From contig OX637393.1 in assembly GCA_951799425.1 (NCBI GenBank), positions 26,492,744 to 26,556,743 on the forward strand: DNA of 64,000 nt, written 5' to 3'. Position 1 is the stretch's first letter, and each line of letters starts with the position of its first letter. This document shows positions 46,596 to 57,437 of this stretch, in pieces. Below the pieces are notes generated by a model that made no database searches, was not told the DNA's origin, and worked only from the letters and a program-made list of their open reading frames with translations. The position numbers were made by a program, and so were the translations under genes. The stretch is from Ilex aquifolium (Eukaryota; Streptophyta; Magnoliopsida; Aquifoliales; Aquifoliaceae).

Positions 46596-49483
46596 TCTGC
46601 TAGTAGGGAAGGCGTAGCCACCAAACTCCCTAAAACACCCTGAGTCCGACCCCGATAATGCAGCCCAAATTGGCCCACGGCCTCAAGCATCCGCCACTCC
46701 CGGGAAGCCACACTAGCTAAGACACCCCGTGACTTCCGACTAAGTGCGTCAGCCACCACATTTGCCTTACCAGGGTGGTAATGCAAAGTGAAGTCATAGT
46801 CTTCTAGGTACTCCATCCACCTACGCTGCCTCATGTTGAGGTCCCGTTGAGTGAAGATGTACTTCAGACTTTTGTGGTCCGAAAACACTTCAAATCGTTC
46901 ACCATACAAATAGTGGCGCCAAGCCTTTAAGGCAAAGACAACGGCCGCCAACTCCATATCATGCGTAGGGTAATTCTGCTCGTGATTCTTCAACTGTCGA
47001 GAACCATAAGCCACCACTCTCCCGGACTGCATCAAGACACAACCCAGTCCGTCCTTGGAGGCATCGCAATACACCGTGTAGTTTTGCCCCCTCTCTGGAA
47101 CAATCAAGATAGGAGCTGAAGTGAGCCTCCTTTTCAGTTCTTGGAATGCCTTCTCACACGAATCATTCCACTCGAACTTGACCTCCTTCCGGGTCAATCT
47201 AGTCATAGGTGCGGCTAGTCGGGAGAAGTCCTCGATGAACCTCCGGTAATACCCTGCCAATCCCAAGAAACTACGTATCTCGAAGACTGACCTTGGCCTC
47301 TCCCAACTCATAACTGCCTCGACTTTCTCCGGATCAACTGATACCCCCAAAGCCGACACCACGTGTCCCAAAAATTTCACCTCCGTAAACCAAAATTCAC
47401 ACTTGCTGAACTTGGCGTACAACTGGTGGTCCCTCAAGGTCTGGAGAACAATCCTTAAGTGACCCTCATGCTCCTCCTCTGTCTTGGAGTAGATCAGGAT
47501 GTCATCAACAAACACTACGACAAACTGATCTAAATAGGGCTGGAACACCCTATGCATGAGATCCATAAATGCCGCCGAGGCATTCGTCAACCCAAATGGC
47601 ATCACCGTGAACTCGAAATGCCCGTACCGCGTTCTGAACGCCGTCTTAGGGATATCTGACTCCCTAATCCTCAACTGATGGTAGCCCGTGCGGAAATCTA
47701 TTTTTGAATAGACCCGCGCTCCCCTCAGCTGATCAAACAGATCGTCGATCCTCGGCAAAGGGTACCTATTCTTGATGGTGACCCGGTTCAACTGCCGATA
47801 GTCTATACACAGTCGAAGGGTCTTATCCTTCTTCTTGGCAAACAGCACCGAAGCGCCCCAATGTGAGGTACTCGGTCTAATAAAGCCCTTGTCCAATAAT
47901 TCTTGCAATTGGACCTTGAGTTCTTGCAACTCAGCTGGCGCCATCCTATGTGGAGTCATAGAAATGGGCGAAGTTCCCGGATGCAACTCAATGCTAAAGT
48001 CCACATTCCTATGGGGAGGTAATCCCGGTAACTCGTCCGGAAAAACGTCCTCATATTCACACACCACCCGAGGTAGACCCAATTCTTGTCTCGCCTCGTC
48101 CTCCAGAGTAAGGCTCGCAAGCCAACCCATCAACTGCCCATGCCATCGTGAATCATACACGACTTGAGGTAGAGCATCATGCTTTTCCCCCTGAAACTTG
48201 AAACAAACACCGTCCGGTGTATAGGCGGTGACCCTCTTCCTATCACAATCAATAACGACCCGATACGCCGCCAACCAGTCCATCCCAAGGATGACATCGA
48301 ATTCCGACATGTCCATAACCCTAAGGTCCACGGTGAGTAGAATCCCCGAGATCTCTAGCTCACAACCCCGACATATCTGATTCACACACACCCTAGCTCC
48401 TAGGGGTGAATTCACATATAACGGCTCCTCCAAGGTATCAACCTCTAAGCCCAAATCCCTCACACATGATGCAGAAATGAATGAATGTGATGCACCAGAA
48501 TCAAATAACACTTTAGTCCATAGGCGAGAAAGTAGAAATGTACCCTGAATGACTGACTGGTCCACTGGCTCAGCCTGAGGTGTAATGGCGTAGACACGCC
48601 CCTGGGTCCCCGAAGTCCCGGCCTGCATGCCCTGTCCTCGGCCTCGACCCATGCCTTGGCCCATCTGGCCCGACTGCGGGGTCCCCGCTCGAAAGGTGGT
48701 AGGGGCCTGAGTAGCGCCCTGGAACTGATACTGGTTTCCCTGGCCCGTGGTGGGGTAGGGAGGAACAAGGCGTGTCTGCGACTGCCCCACTGATGACTGG
48801 GACTGAGGTGTCCCATAGCTCTGGGATCCTTGCCTCTGCGGACAATCCCGCTTCATATGCCCCGGTTGGTGGCAATGGAAACATGTCTTCTGGCCCGCCT
48901 GGTAGGTAGTCCTGAAGTTTCTCCCGCCTTGGGAAAGCTGACCTTGGCCTTGGCCTTGATAGCCGCGGCCCTGTCCTTGAGGAGCAGAGGTCCTCTGTTT
49001 CTTCCCCGAACTAGAAGAAGAGGATTGGCCCTCCTTCTTCTTATCCTTAGCACCCGCCTCACGGATGCTTCGAGCATCGTCCACCTCCCTCTCAATGGCC
49101 ATAGCTGTCTCGACCATAGAGTCCAAGTCTTGCAGGCGGAGGCCCACAATCTTTCCCCGGATGGATAGCTTCAACCCATCCTCAAACCTTCTTACCTTGG
49201 CCATATCCGTGGCCACGTAATCATCAGCAAATCGGGCTAATTCGGTGAACTTAGCCACATACTCCATCACTGTCATTGACCCTTGCTTCAAATCTAGAAA
49301 CTCGCGGGCCTTTGCATGTCGAACGGCCGTTGGGAAATATTTACCCATGAAGAGCTCCTTGAACTCTCCCCATGTCATGGCCTCTAAGTTCTTCGAGGCC
49401 GTCACCCAATCCCACCACAATTGGGCTTCTCCTTCTAGCTGGAATGCAGCTAGCCTTATCTTAGTAGCGTCTGAGGTGACCTC
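46592..49483 (-). pseudogene. Tekay gag (3' part), protease, reverse transcriptase, RNase H
   Basis: One open frame starts at 49588, but its first 35 codons come from the Athila LTR. True gag resumes at 49483 ([20 protein letters not shown]). Positions in the 998-codon frame: retrotransposon gag 36-165, knuckle [14 protein letters not shown] 236-249, protease [11 protein letters not shown] with Asp 363, reverse transcriptase about 560-740 with FVDDILIYS (Asp 695/696), RNase H about 800-930 with [26 protein letters not shown] and NVVADALSR. All catalytic residues appear intact. The frame ends in a stop at 46592-46594, where the frame shift to the integrase occurs. The gag is split from its start (60996-61261) by the Athila element. 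Confidence 0.94.
49479..49483. repeat. Athila target-site duplication, left
   Basis: ACCTC, repeated exactly at 60996-61000; it falls inside the Tekay gag gene. Confidence 0.93.
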
Positions 49484-50170
49484 TGCTTCAACTTTAAAAG
49501 TGTAAACCCAAGCGCAGGTTGAGCAAAGTAATATAATCTCGGAAGTCCGAGGTCGATCCCACGAGGAATTGTAACAAGGAACAATCACACAAATAACAAA
49601 AGTAATTTGAAAAGAACAAAAAGAATTATTTGGAAAATTGTTGATTTAGGAAAAGTGATTTTGGTAATTAAAACAGTAATAAAATAAATACTAGAGCATC
49701 AGGTACTCCCTCTCAACTTCATACAATACTAGTTAAAGACTCAAAGCTTGACTTGAAAGAGGAATTAAATGTCAGTTAACCCAATTAACAAATCAAGTGA
49801 TAAATCCAATGGTTATAATCAAAAGACTACCAGGAGCCTGAATAATCATTCAATCATATTATTTTATGAAATAATGTTAATCCTTCCAGCGTGGAATAAC
49901 CAGTGATTTACACGCAGGGAAAATCAAGCAATTGATGTACATGGCACAACAACTCAAGAGTTTATACAGCATAAACACTTTGCTAAAATATTAAGGATTA
50001 AATTAACACAATAACATAAATCCTTAAGTACAAGAGTCAATAAAAATACCGTACTCCGTTGAGAGGTTTTCCCCTAGCCCTAGTTTAGCTTTCTAGCCAG
50101 ACATGGTAAAGGATGCAGAAAATAGACTAAAAACAAAAGAAGAACTCCCCTTTACAAGATTCTAGGTTCG

Positions 50171-50178
50171 TATTTATA
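50171..50178 (-). promoter_or_regulatory. TATA box of Athila LTR
   Basis: Minus strand TATAAATA(C), about 63 bp downstream of the palindrome array. The right LTR has the same box at about 60607-60614. Transcription would run toward the gag gene from the right LTR. Confidence 0.7.
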
Positions 50179-50240
50179 CAGTACAGTTTAAAGAAATTGC
50201 ATCCCATTAGGACTCTAAATTCGGCAGCAGAGGTTTGACA

Positions 50241-50358
50241 CGCGTCCGGACGCACCTCTCTCATCCGTCCGGACGCGTGCTCCAGAATGATCTTTGCTTC
50301 GTTTGTCAACTTTCTGCCAATCGCGTCCGGACGCGTACACTTCCTCCGTCCGGACGCG
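50241..50358. repeat. Four CGTCCGGACG palindromes in Athila LTR U3
   Basis: Centres at about 50247, 50270, 50328 and 50351: two pairs, each 23 bp apart, 58 bp between pairs. In each pair the outer arms are extended (CGCGTCCGGACG ... CGTCCGGACGCG), so the pair is itself an inverted repeat. The right LTR has the same set at about 60677-60794. Confidence 0.95.
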
Positions 50359-50561
50359 TGTTCCAGTGTGATCCATCCTGAGCTATGCTTCCTTTCTTCT
50401 CATAGCTTCACTCCAATTGTGCACTATTAACCTGCAAAACAACACAACTCATCTTTTATTCTCATAGCCTTAATCTTCAATTAAATCATCATAAATATCA
50501 CACTTTCACAATAAAATGATCAATATTACCTCTGACAAATGTAATTATTAGACCTGAATCA

Positions 50562-50575
50562 CACCCCCCCACTTA
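50562..50575 (-). promoter_or_regulatory. Polypurine tract of Athila element
   Basis: Minus strand TAAGTGGGGGGGTG ends at the 3' LTR (TGATTCAGG). It primes plus-strand DNA synthesis in this family. Confidence 0.85.
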
Positions 50576-52397
50576 GACCTTGCTAGTCCCTAGTAGGGCA
50601 AACAACTAAACATATAATACTATAAACAAAACAAAACCACTTTCGTAGGATTCACGATTGCATTTAGCATATGCAACAAGCCTTTAAACCCCTAGGTTTC
50701 CCCTAGTGGACGAGTATAGTCTCGTGAGGGTTTCCAGATATGATACCCACAAACATCACCTTGTGCTCAAACATCTGAATAACACTTTTATAATATAAGT
50801 TAGCTACCACATTATTGAAATGCTAAGACGCAAACTTTTTATAAGCACATGCAAAACAACATATAGAACTACGCAGTATATAACTGTATGCACTTATCAT
50901 ATTCTCATATAAACTCGTGTGTAGTGTGAGTTAACTATACCAAGTCAGTAATTTATCCGGTAATCACCTCTACAACTATCAACTATTCGTCTCAATGTCA
51001 AATCTCACAAGATAATGCACTCATAAAAGATTCTCTCAGATTATTGTGACAATTCTCTCAAATATCATATGTGAGAAGAAGATATTTAAGTCAAAACGAA
51101 ATAATGCTCACATGTTCCATTAAAATAATTGTAATCCGAAAGAAAATGATTTGACATAATCTCATGAAAGAAAATCAACACACAATAAATAAATAATCAC
51201 CATTTTCTTCCTTATTCACACAAGTCATGCATCCTCAATACACTCTTGAGATCAGATAGGTCTTTATTTAAGGTTGTAATGGGGCCTTGGGATTAGGGTT
51301 TTGAAACGAATGATATACAGGAATTCAAAAGACTATCCCGAGAGAACATGTACATTACACAACCAAACTTTTTTTTCATAGCCTTTTACTCTCCATCCTT
51401 TAGAAGCACAATTTACATCACTTGCTCATATTTTTTTTTTTTTCAAACACATGCTTGCTATTTTTTTCTCTTTTTTTTTTTTTTTTCACAGCTAGACATA
51501 TTGTCTTTTTTTTTTTTTTTCAGCAAGGCATGTAATGCAAATATTCACAAGTATGTAAAACTTTTTTTTTTTTTTTTTAACATCTCTCAAATTACATAAA
51601 CAATAAAAATTCAATCTCGGGATAACCAAGGGTAAAAGATATATATATATATTTTTTTTATTGGCTTAGTTATTATATGTTGGGCATAAGAAAATTTTTT
51701 TTTCTTTAACGGCTCAATCATGGCTTCTAGGGATAATAATAATCAAAGAATAAGGCTTAGGCTCAAATAATATCAAAGATGGCCTAAAATCATATCTCAA
51801 GAGCTTTTGATAACACACTTCCCATGCAAATAATTCAAAGTCAAGCAATCATTCACAATATTGGTGTTAACCAAGACAAAAATAATGAGATTATTGAAGG
51901 AGATTAGCTGAATAAAAATATTTTTTTATTGAGTAAATGTAAATAATCCTCCAAGAAAGATTGGATCAACACTCACTAGGGTTTTTATGCATCTCCACTA
52001 TATGTTTCAAGTTCTCAAGGTAAAGTACCTAACAAATTTTCAACTTGGTAAAGTCTAAAGTGCACAAATTGTGAGTTTTTATAAGAATATGATATGAGAT
52101 ACAAAAAATATAAAATAAAGTTCTCTGTGATGCTTAAACAGTTACAAATTTAAAGTTGAGCAAATTATTTCAATATTGTGGTATTAACTTAGTCATAACA
52201 ACGTTATTTAGATATTTGATAACACACCAAACAAAATATGCATTTTATATAATACTGAGAATTTGAGTACAATGCATATTCAAAAGATAAAAGAAATCAA
52301 GAATAACAAAAAGTACCCAAAATAGGCTTTGATTTCACACATACAGTAAAGAAAAATAAAAGAAAATACTTTCAAACACCGGGACCTAGAAGAAATC
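50576..52397 (-). other. Athila non-coding region between ORF-1 and 3' LTR
   Basis: 1.8 kb, AT-rich, with several T-runs of 10-18 bases (51429-51580) separated by about 40-60 bases, and a (TA)n run near 51640. No ORF that I can support. Athila elements normally have such a long region here. Confidence 0.8.
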
Positions 52398-53486
52398 CTA
52401 AGATGAGGGGCCTGCCTGACCCTGAGAACTCTGCCCTAGCCCCCTCATCTGTGCCCTTAACTCTCTCATCTCCTTCTTCATCTCCCTCTGCCCTCTCAGC
52501 AGCTCAAACAAAATCTGCCTGTCAGTCCTGGGATCAGTGTCCTCGTCCACTGGTATCTCAAAGTCCTCATCGATATTGAGGAACTGATCCCAATCCTCTA
52601 CTAGCACATCCCCCTCTGGTGGTGGTGCTTGCTCACCCCCTGGAGCCCTCTCTCCTGGCACTGACCTGGCTACACTCTGACTTTTCAAAAGAGTGCCAGA
52701 GTTGAGTGCCACAACTTTCTTTGCCCGCTCCATAGTGGCGTCAATTACCACTCCTGCCTGCTCGCACATCGTAGTGGCCAGACCAGCAAAAGGAAGAGAT
52801 GGTTTTTTCGGATCAACGATAGCTCGTCTCATCTCCGAAAAAATCAATGATGGGAGGTCAATGGTCTTTCCGGTGCCCATGGCATATAACAAGCGAGCTC
52901 GGTCCGGATAGATGTGATTATTTCTCAATAGAGGAAGGATGTTTGACACTGAGATTAAGTTCAGTATTTTATACTTACTGGTCAAGTCCCCTTGCTGAAG
53001 GTATTTGAGGTTGTCCGTCCAAATAAAATCACCATCCCCCAGTAACTCTCGTCCAACCTCATTCCCGGGATACGCCTGGGGGTACTCCGGGTTGGGCACC
53101 CGAGCCTGCGTCATCCCGATCAGTCTGGCAATAGCCACAGCATCCACCCTGATTTCTATGCCTCGAACATAGGTGTGGATTTGGCCATTGCCAAGATCGT
53201 CTGCATTGCTAAAGAACTCTCTCGCCAAGATGGGGATACACACCCACTCTCTACCCATGAAACCTGCCCAACGTCTAGAAGTGATGCTATCTCGGACTCC
53301 CAATCGAGCGAAGTCCTCGTATTCAATTTTCCTCTCACAGACTACAGGTTTTTGAGCGTAATATTTGAAAAATCTTACCCGTGCCTCCAAAGTTTGGAAG
53401 CGAACAGGGTCAAAGGTAGTATCCTCTTCCTCCCCTTGCGTATCTACCCGGGGTCTCTTTGAAGTAGATGCTCGAGGTGGTGCCAT
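52398..53486 (-). CDS. Athila ORF-1 (env-position protein), intact
   Basis: 362 codons, ATG at 53486, between pol and the 3' LTR where Athila elements carry their extra ORF. A basic nuclear-localisation-like stretch lies near the start (STSKRPRVD, residues 7-15). The middle resembles the plant 'ATHILA ORF-1 / putative plant transposon protein' family (RRWAGFMGREWVCIPILARE, VDAVAIARLIGM, IYPDRARLLYAMGTGKTIDL). An acidic segment (DQFLNIDEDFEIPVDEDTDP) follows, then a charged, likely coiled-coil end (LLRGQREMKKEMRELRAQM). I see no signal peptide or transmembrane segment, so a true envelope role is unlikely. Function unknown. The ORF is intact although gag-pol is broken, and it has its own promoter-like sequence upstream. 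Confidence 0.85.
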   Translation of the reverse strand: MAPPRASTSKRPRVDTQGEEEDTTFDPVRFQTLEARVRFFKYYAQKPVVCERKIEYEDFARLGVRDSITSRRWAGFMGREWVCIPILAREFFSNADDLGNGQIHTYVRGIEIRVDAVAIARLIGMTQARVPNPEYPQAYPGNEVGRELLGDGDFIWTDNLKYLQQGDLTSKYKILNLISVSNILPLLRNNHIYPDRARLLYAMGTGKTIDLPSLIFSEMRRAIVDPKKPSLPFAGLATTMCEQAGVVIDATMERAKKVVALNSGTLLKSQSVARSVPGERAPGGEQAPPPEGDVLVEDWDQFLNIDEDFEIPVDEDTDPRTDRQILFELLRGQREMKKEMRELRAQMRGLGQSSQGQAGPSS

Positions 53487-53579
53487 AGTAGCAGAAAATT
53501 CTCAGAGGAGAGCAGAGATTTAGAGTGAATATTCTTGTTTGGAGGCTTTCGGTGCAAGCAACGTCAACTGGACATCCAG

Positions 53580-53587
53580 TATTTATA
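53580..53587 (-). promoter_or_regulatory. Internal TATA box upstream of Athila ORF-1
   Basis: Minus strand TATAAATA(C), the same box as in the LTR, 94 bp before the ORF-1 start codon and about 10 bp after the nearest CGTCCGGACG palindrome. A C/T-rich leader (CTCTGCTCTCCTCTG) follows before the ATG. Confidence 0.55.
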
Positions 53588-53597
53588 ATTTTCCACA

Positions 53598-53853
53598 CGC
53601 GTCCGGACACATGGGGTTAACCCGTCCGGACGCGCCTTAACTGCCGCCTTAATTAGCCTTAAAGATCACGCGTCCGGACGCATTGGATTAACCCGTCCGG
53701 ACGCGTACTCTGAATTTCAAACGTTTGGCTTTCCCGTCCGGACGCGTGTTGGTCTTCCGTCCGGACGCGAAGTCCAGAGAGTTCAGGCTTTTGGATTCCG
53801 TCCGGACGCGACTTCCACTAGGTTTTATACTATAATTCATGCGTCCGGACGCG
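53598..53853. repeat. Eight CGTCCGGACG palindromes upstream of Athila ORF-1
   Basis: Centres near 53604, 53627, 53675, 53698, 53739, 53762, 53803 and 53846; steps 23, 48, 23, 41, 23, 41, 43. The 23-bp pairs match those of the LTR exactly. The first copy is decayed (GGACAC). Confidence 0.95.
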
Positions 53854-54083
53854 ATTTCCAGTGAATTGATTCCTTCATACTTAGAAAAATTTTCACTTTT
53901 CTTCAGCTCTTTCTCTCCCAAGTGGTTTTCTTCTACTTCTAACAATTTCTAAGGCCAAAAATAAGAAAAGTCTACTTAACTATCTAAAAAAAAATAAACA
54001 CAATAAACACAGTTGCATGTGCACATCAAATTCAAAAATTTTTTCAAAATTCCATATGCTTTGTATTATCAAGTAAATGCTCC

Positions 54084-54096
54084 ACCCCCCCACTTA
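54084..54096 (-). promoter_or_regulatory. Internal polypurine-tract-like sequence in Athila
   Basis: Minus strand TAAGTGGGGGGGT, the same as the tract at the 3' LTR (50563-50575). Similarity continues on the pol side (GGACAATGCAAA versus GGACTAGCAAGG, loosely). It lies between pol and the palindrome array. Confidence 0.6.
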
Positions 54097-54263
54097 AAAA
54101 TTTGCATTGTCCTCAATGTATGAATACATAGAGTAAGATCAAATAAGGGATAGAAAGAACATACCGGATGCGCGTAAAATGTGCTCATGCATCTGTAGAA
54201 AAATTAAAGAGAAAACAACATACACTAATATACAACAGTATACACCAAATGGTTAGAGACAGA

Positions 54264-57200
54264 TTATTCATAGTGAGGATCCATCAATTCGATGGATTCC
54301 ACTTCCACGATACCCCCCTCCAAGAATGGTTTCAATCTTTGCCCATTAACTTTAAAAATGTTTCCATTACTTGGGTTTTCAATCTCCACTGTTCCATATG
54401 GGAATACTTCCTTGACAGCGTATGGACCACTCCATCTAGTCCGAAGCTTTCCCTTAAAGATGTGAAGCCTAGAATTATATAAAAGAACTTTTTGGCCAGG
54501 TGTAAACGTTTTTCGCACAATATTCTTATCATGAAACACCTTCATCCGTTCTTTGCTAATCTTAGAATTATCATAGGCTTCATTCCTAATCTCATCAAGC
54601 TCATTCAGCTGTAATTTTCGTGCGGTGCCGGCTTGGTCAAAACTAAAGTTGAACATTTTAATGGCCCAATATGCTTTATGCTCTAATTCCACAGGCAGGT
54701 GACAAGCCTTTCCATAAATCAATCTATATGGAGACATACCAATCGGGGATTTATATGCAGTTCGGTATGCCCATAATGCATCGATTAGTCGTAATGACCA
54801 ATCTTTACGATCCGGGTTCACCGTTTTTTCCAAAATATAAGAAATTTCCCGATTGGCAAGCTCTACTTGACCACTTGTCTGTGGGTGATAGGGAGTTGCA
54901 ACTTTATGTGTTACACCATATTTTTTCATCAAATTCTCAAAAGGCCTATTACAGAAATGCAATCCCCCATCACTGATAATGGCTCGAGGTATACCAAATC
55001 TGGACAAAATATTTTCCTTTAAAAATTTCAAAACAACTTTATGAGCATTTGTCCGACATGGTATAGCTTCAACCCACTTAGAGACATAATCTATTCCCAC
55101 CAAAATGTACATGTACCCAAAAGATGGGGGGAAAGGTCCCATGAAATCTATGCCCCAACAATCAAAAATTTCTATGATCAAAATCGGGTTTAGGGGCATC
55201 ATATTCCTTCGGGTCAATCCCCCCAGTTTTTGACATCGCTCACACACTTTACAAAAATTATGAGCATCCTTAAAAATTGTAGGCCAATAAAATCCGCACT
55301 GCAAAACTTTTGCAGCGGTCTTTTTCATAGAAAAATGGCCTCCACAAGCTCCCGCATGACAAAAAGAGAGAATGTTACTTACCTCATCGTCAGGAACACA
55401 TCTCCGGATAATCTGATCTGGGCAATATTTGAAAAGGTATGGGTCATCCCAGAAGAAACTCTTTACCTCAACTAAAAATTTCCTCTTATCCAAAGCAGTC
55501 CAAGTCGGTGGCATGTCACCTGTAACAAGAAAATTCACAATGTCAGCAAACCATGGTAATGAAGAAACTGCCAATAACTGTTCATCTGGGAAAGTATCTT
55601 TGATCGGCACTGTCTCAATGGGCACATCACTCACAAGTCTCGACAAATGGTCAGCTACTACATTTTCTACTCCTTTTTTATCCTTAATAGTGATATCAAA
55701 TTCTTGGAGTAGTAGGATCCACCTCAACAGTCTCGGTTTTGCATCTTTCTTAGTTAATAAGTATTTGAGAGCTGCATGGTCTGTGAAGATAATAATGGGG
55801 AAACCTACTAAGTACGACCTGAATTTGTCTAGTGCAAATACTACAGCCAGTAATTCTTTTTCTGTTGTAGAATAGTTCATCTGTGCACTATTTAAAGTTC
55901 TACTGGCATAGTAGATGACATGAGGCTTTTTGTCATTTCTTTGTCCTAAAACCGCCCCTACAGCATAGTCACTGGCATCACACATGATTTCGAAAGGACT
56001 ACTCCAATCTGGGGGTTGCATGATTGGAGCGGTGACAAGCATGCCCTTTAACTTATCAAAAGCTTCTTGGCATGCATTATCCCACTCAAAAGGTGTGTCT
56101 TTCCCTAGGAGATTACAGAGTGGTCTAGATATGGAATTAAAATCTTTTATAAATCTCCTATAAAAACCAGCATGACCCAAGAAAGATCTAATATCCTTAA
56201 GGGCTTTCGGACTAGGTAAATTAGCAATTAACTCAATTTTTGCCTTATCTACCTGAATTCCCTCAGAAGAGACAATGTGACCAAGAACAATTCCCTTTCT
56301 AACCATGAAGTGGCATTTTTCCCAGTTAAGTACAAGGTTCTTTTCTTCACATCTTATTAGTACCTTCTCCAGATTAGCTAAGCAGTCATTATAGGAATCA
56401 CCAAAAACAGTAAAATCATCCATAAAGACTTCAAGAAAACGCTCAACCATATCACTGAAAATACTAAGCATACACCTTTGAAAAGTCGCAGGTGCATTGC
56501 ATAATCCAAAAGGCATTCTTCTATAAGCAAAGGTGCCAAACGGGCAAGTAAATGTGGTCTTCTCTTGGTCTTCTAGGGCAATTTCAATCTGGTTATATCC
56601 CGAATAGCCATCTAAAAAACAATAGTACAAGTGTGACGCTACCCTTTCTAAAATTTGATCCATAAAAGGCAAAGGGAAGTGATCTTTTCTAGTAACAGCA
56701 TTAAGTCTCCTGTAGTCTATGCACATTCTCCAACCAGTAACTGTCCTAGTTGGCACAAATTCATTATTCTCATTAACAACTACAGTGACTCCAGATTTCT
56801 TAGGAACTACCTGTGTGGGGCTTACCCATTTGCTGTCTGCAATAGGGTAGATAATTCCAACATCTAACAATTTCAACACCTCTTTTTTCACAACTTCTTT
56901 CATATGTGGATTTAGCCTACGTTGCATCTCCCTAGATGTTTTAGCATTATCCTCCAAATAAATCTTGTGAGTGCAAACCAAAGGGCTAATTCCTTTTATG
57001 TCAGCTAAAGTCCAACCAATTACATTCTTATGGTCCTTAAGGAGGTGTAACAACATACCTTCCTCTGCTGAATTCAATTGAGAAGAAATTATTACCGGAT
57101 AAGTTTTATCATCTCCTAAGAATGCATACTTCAAATCCACTGGTAATTGCTTGAGGTCTAGTTTCGGGGCTTTATCCTTGGATGGTATTGGTGGATCAGT

Positions 57201-57437
57201 TCTTGGTGGGAGCTCCTCAAATCTCTGTCTCAACTCTCCTATTTCAAGTACCTGCAAAGAGTTTAACATATTAGTTGAAACAGAAATGTCAGCATTCTTT
57301 TCATCTATCCCTAACTCAGAATATTGTTCAAGCGAACATGCTTCAAGTGGATCAAACAAAGAAGAATCATATACTCTGCTTGGAACAATAGATTCAATCA
57401 TGATAACTTCATGCACATCTTCATCAATATTCCCAGG
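54264..57437 (-). pseudogene. Athila pol: reverse transcriptase, RNase H, integrase
   Basis: First ATG at 57416 (1050 codons); the same frame is open upstream to the TAA at 57438. Reverse transcriptase about 165-400 with [20 protein letters not shown] and the catalytic FMDDF (Asp 333/334). RNase H with Asp 480 (CDASD), Glu 521 (EKELLAVV), Asp 546 (FTDHAAL) and Asp 589 (NVVADHLS). Integrase with an HHCC knuckle ([10 protein letters not shown]..., CKVCERCQK, about 686-730) and triad Asp 757 (WGIDFMG), Asp 816 (IISDGG) and Glu 852, with 35 residues between the last two as expected. The C-terminal part reads [19 protein letters not shown]. All catalytic residues are present. Classed as pseudogene only because it is cut off from gag by a stop and a frame shift. 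Confidence 0.94.

Larger units (their letters stand above)
49484..50561 (-). repeat. 3' LTR of Athila element (1078 bp)
   Basis: Minus strand starts TGATTCAGGTC. It carries four CGTCCGGACG palindromes (50241-50358), then a TATAAATA box (50171-50178). Confidence 0.96.

Noticed and set aside
48460..48884. Overlapping ORFs in other frames of Tekay gag
   Set aside because: Shadows of the real gag-pol frame; biased composition only.
50127..50309. 60-codon ORF repeated in both Athila LTRs (also 60561-60743)
   Set aside because: It runs through the palindromes and U3 on the minus strand; no domain, and the identity simply reflects the LTR duplication.
52398..53486. Athila ORF-1 as a true envelope glycoprotein
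   Set aside because: No signal peptide, transmembrane segment or cysteine/glycosylation pattern; it has a nuclear-localisation-like stretch and coiled coil instead.
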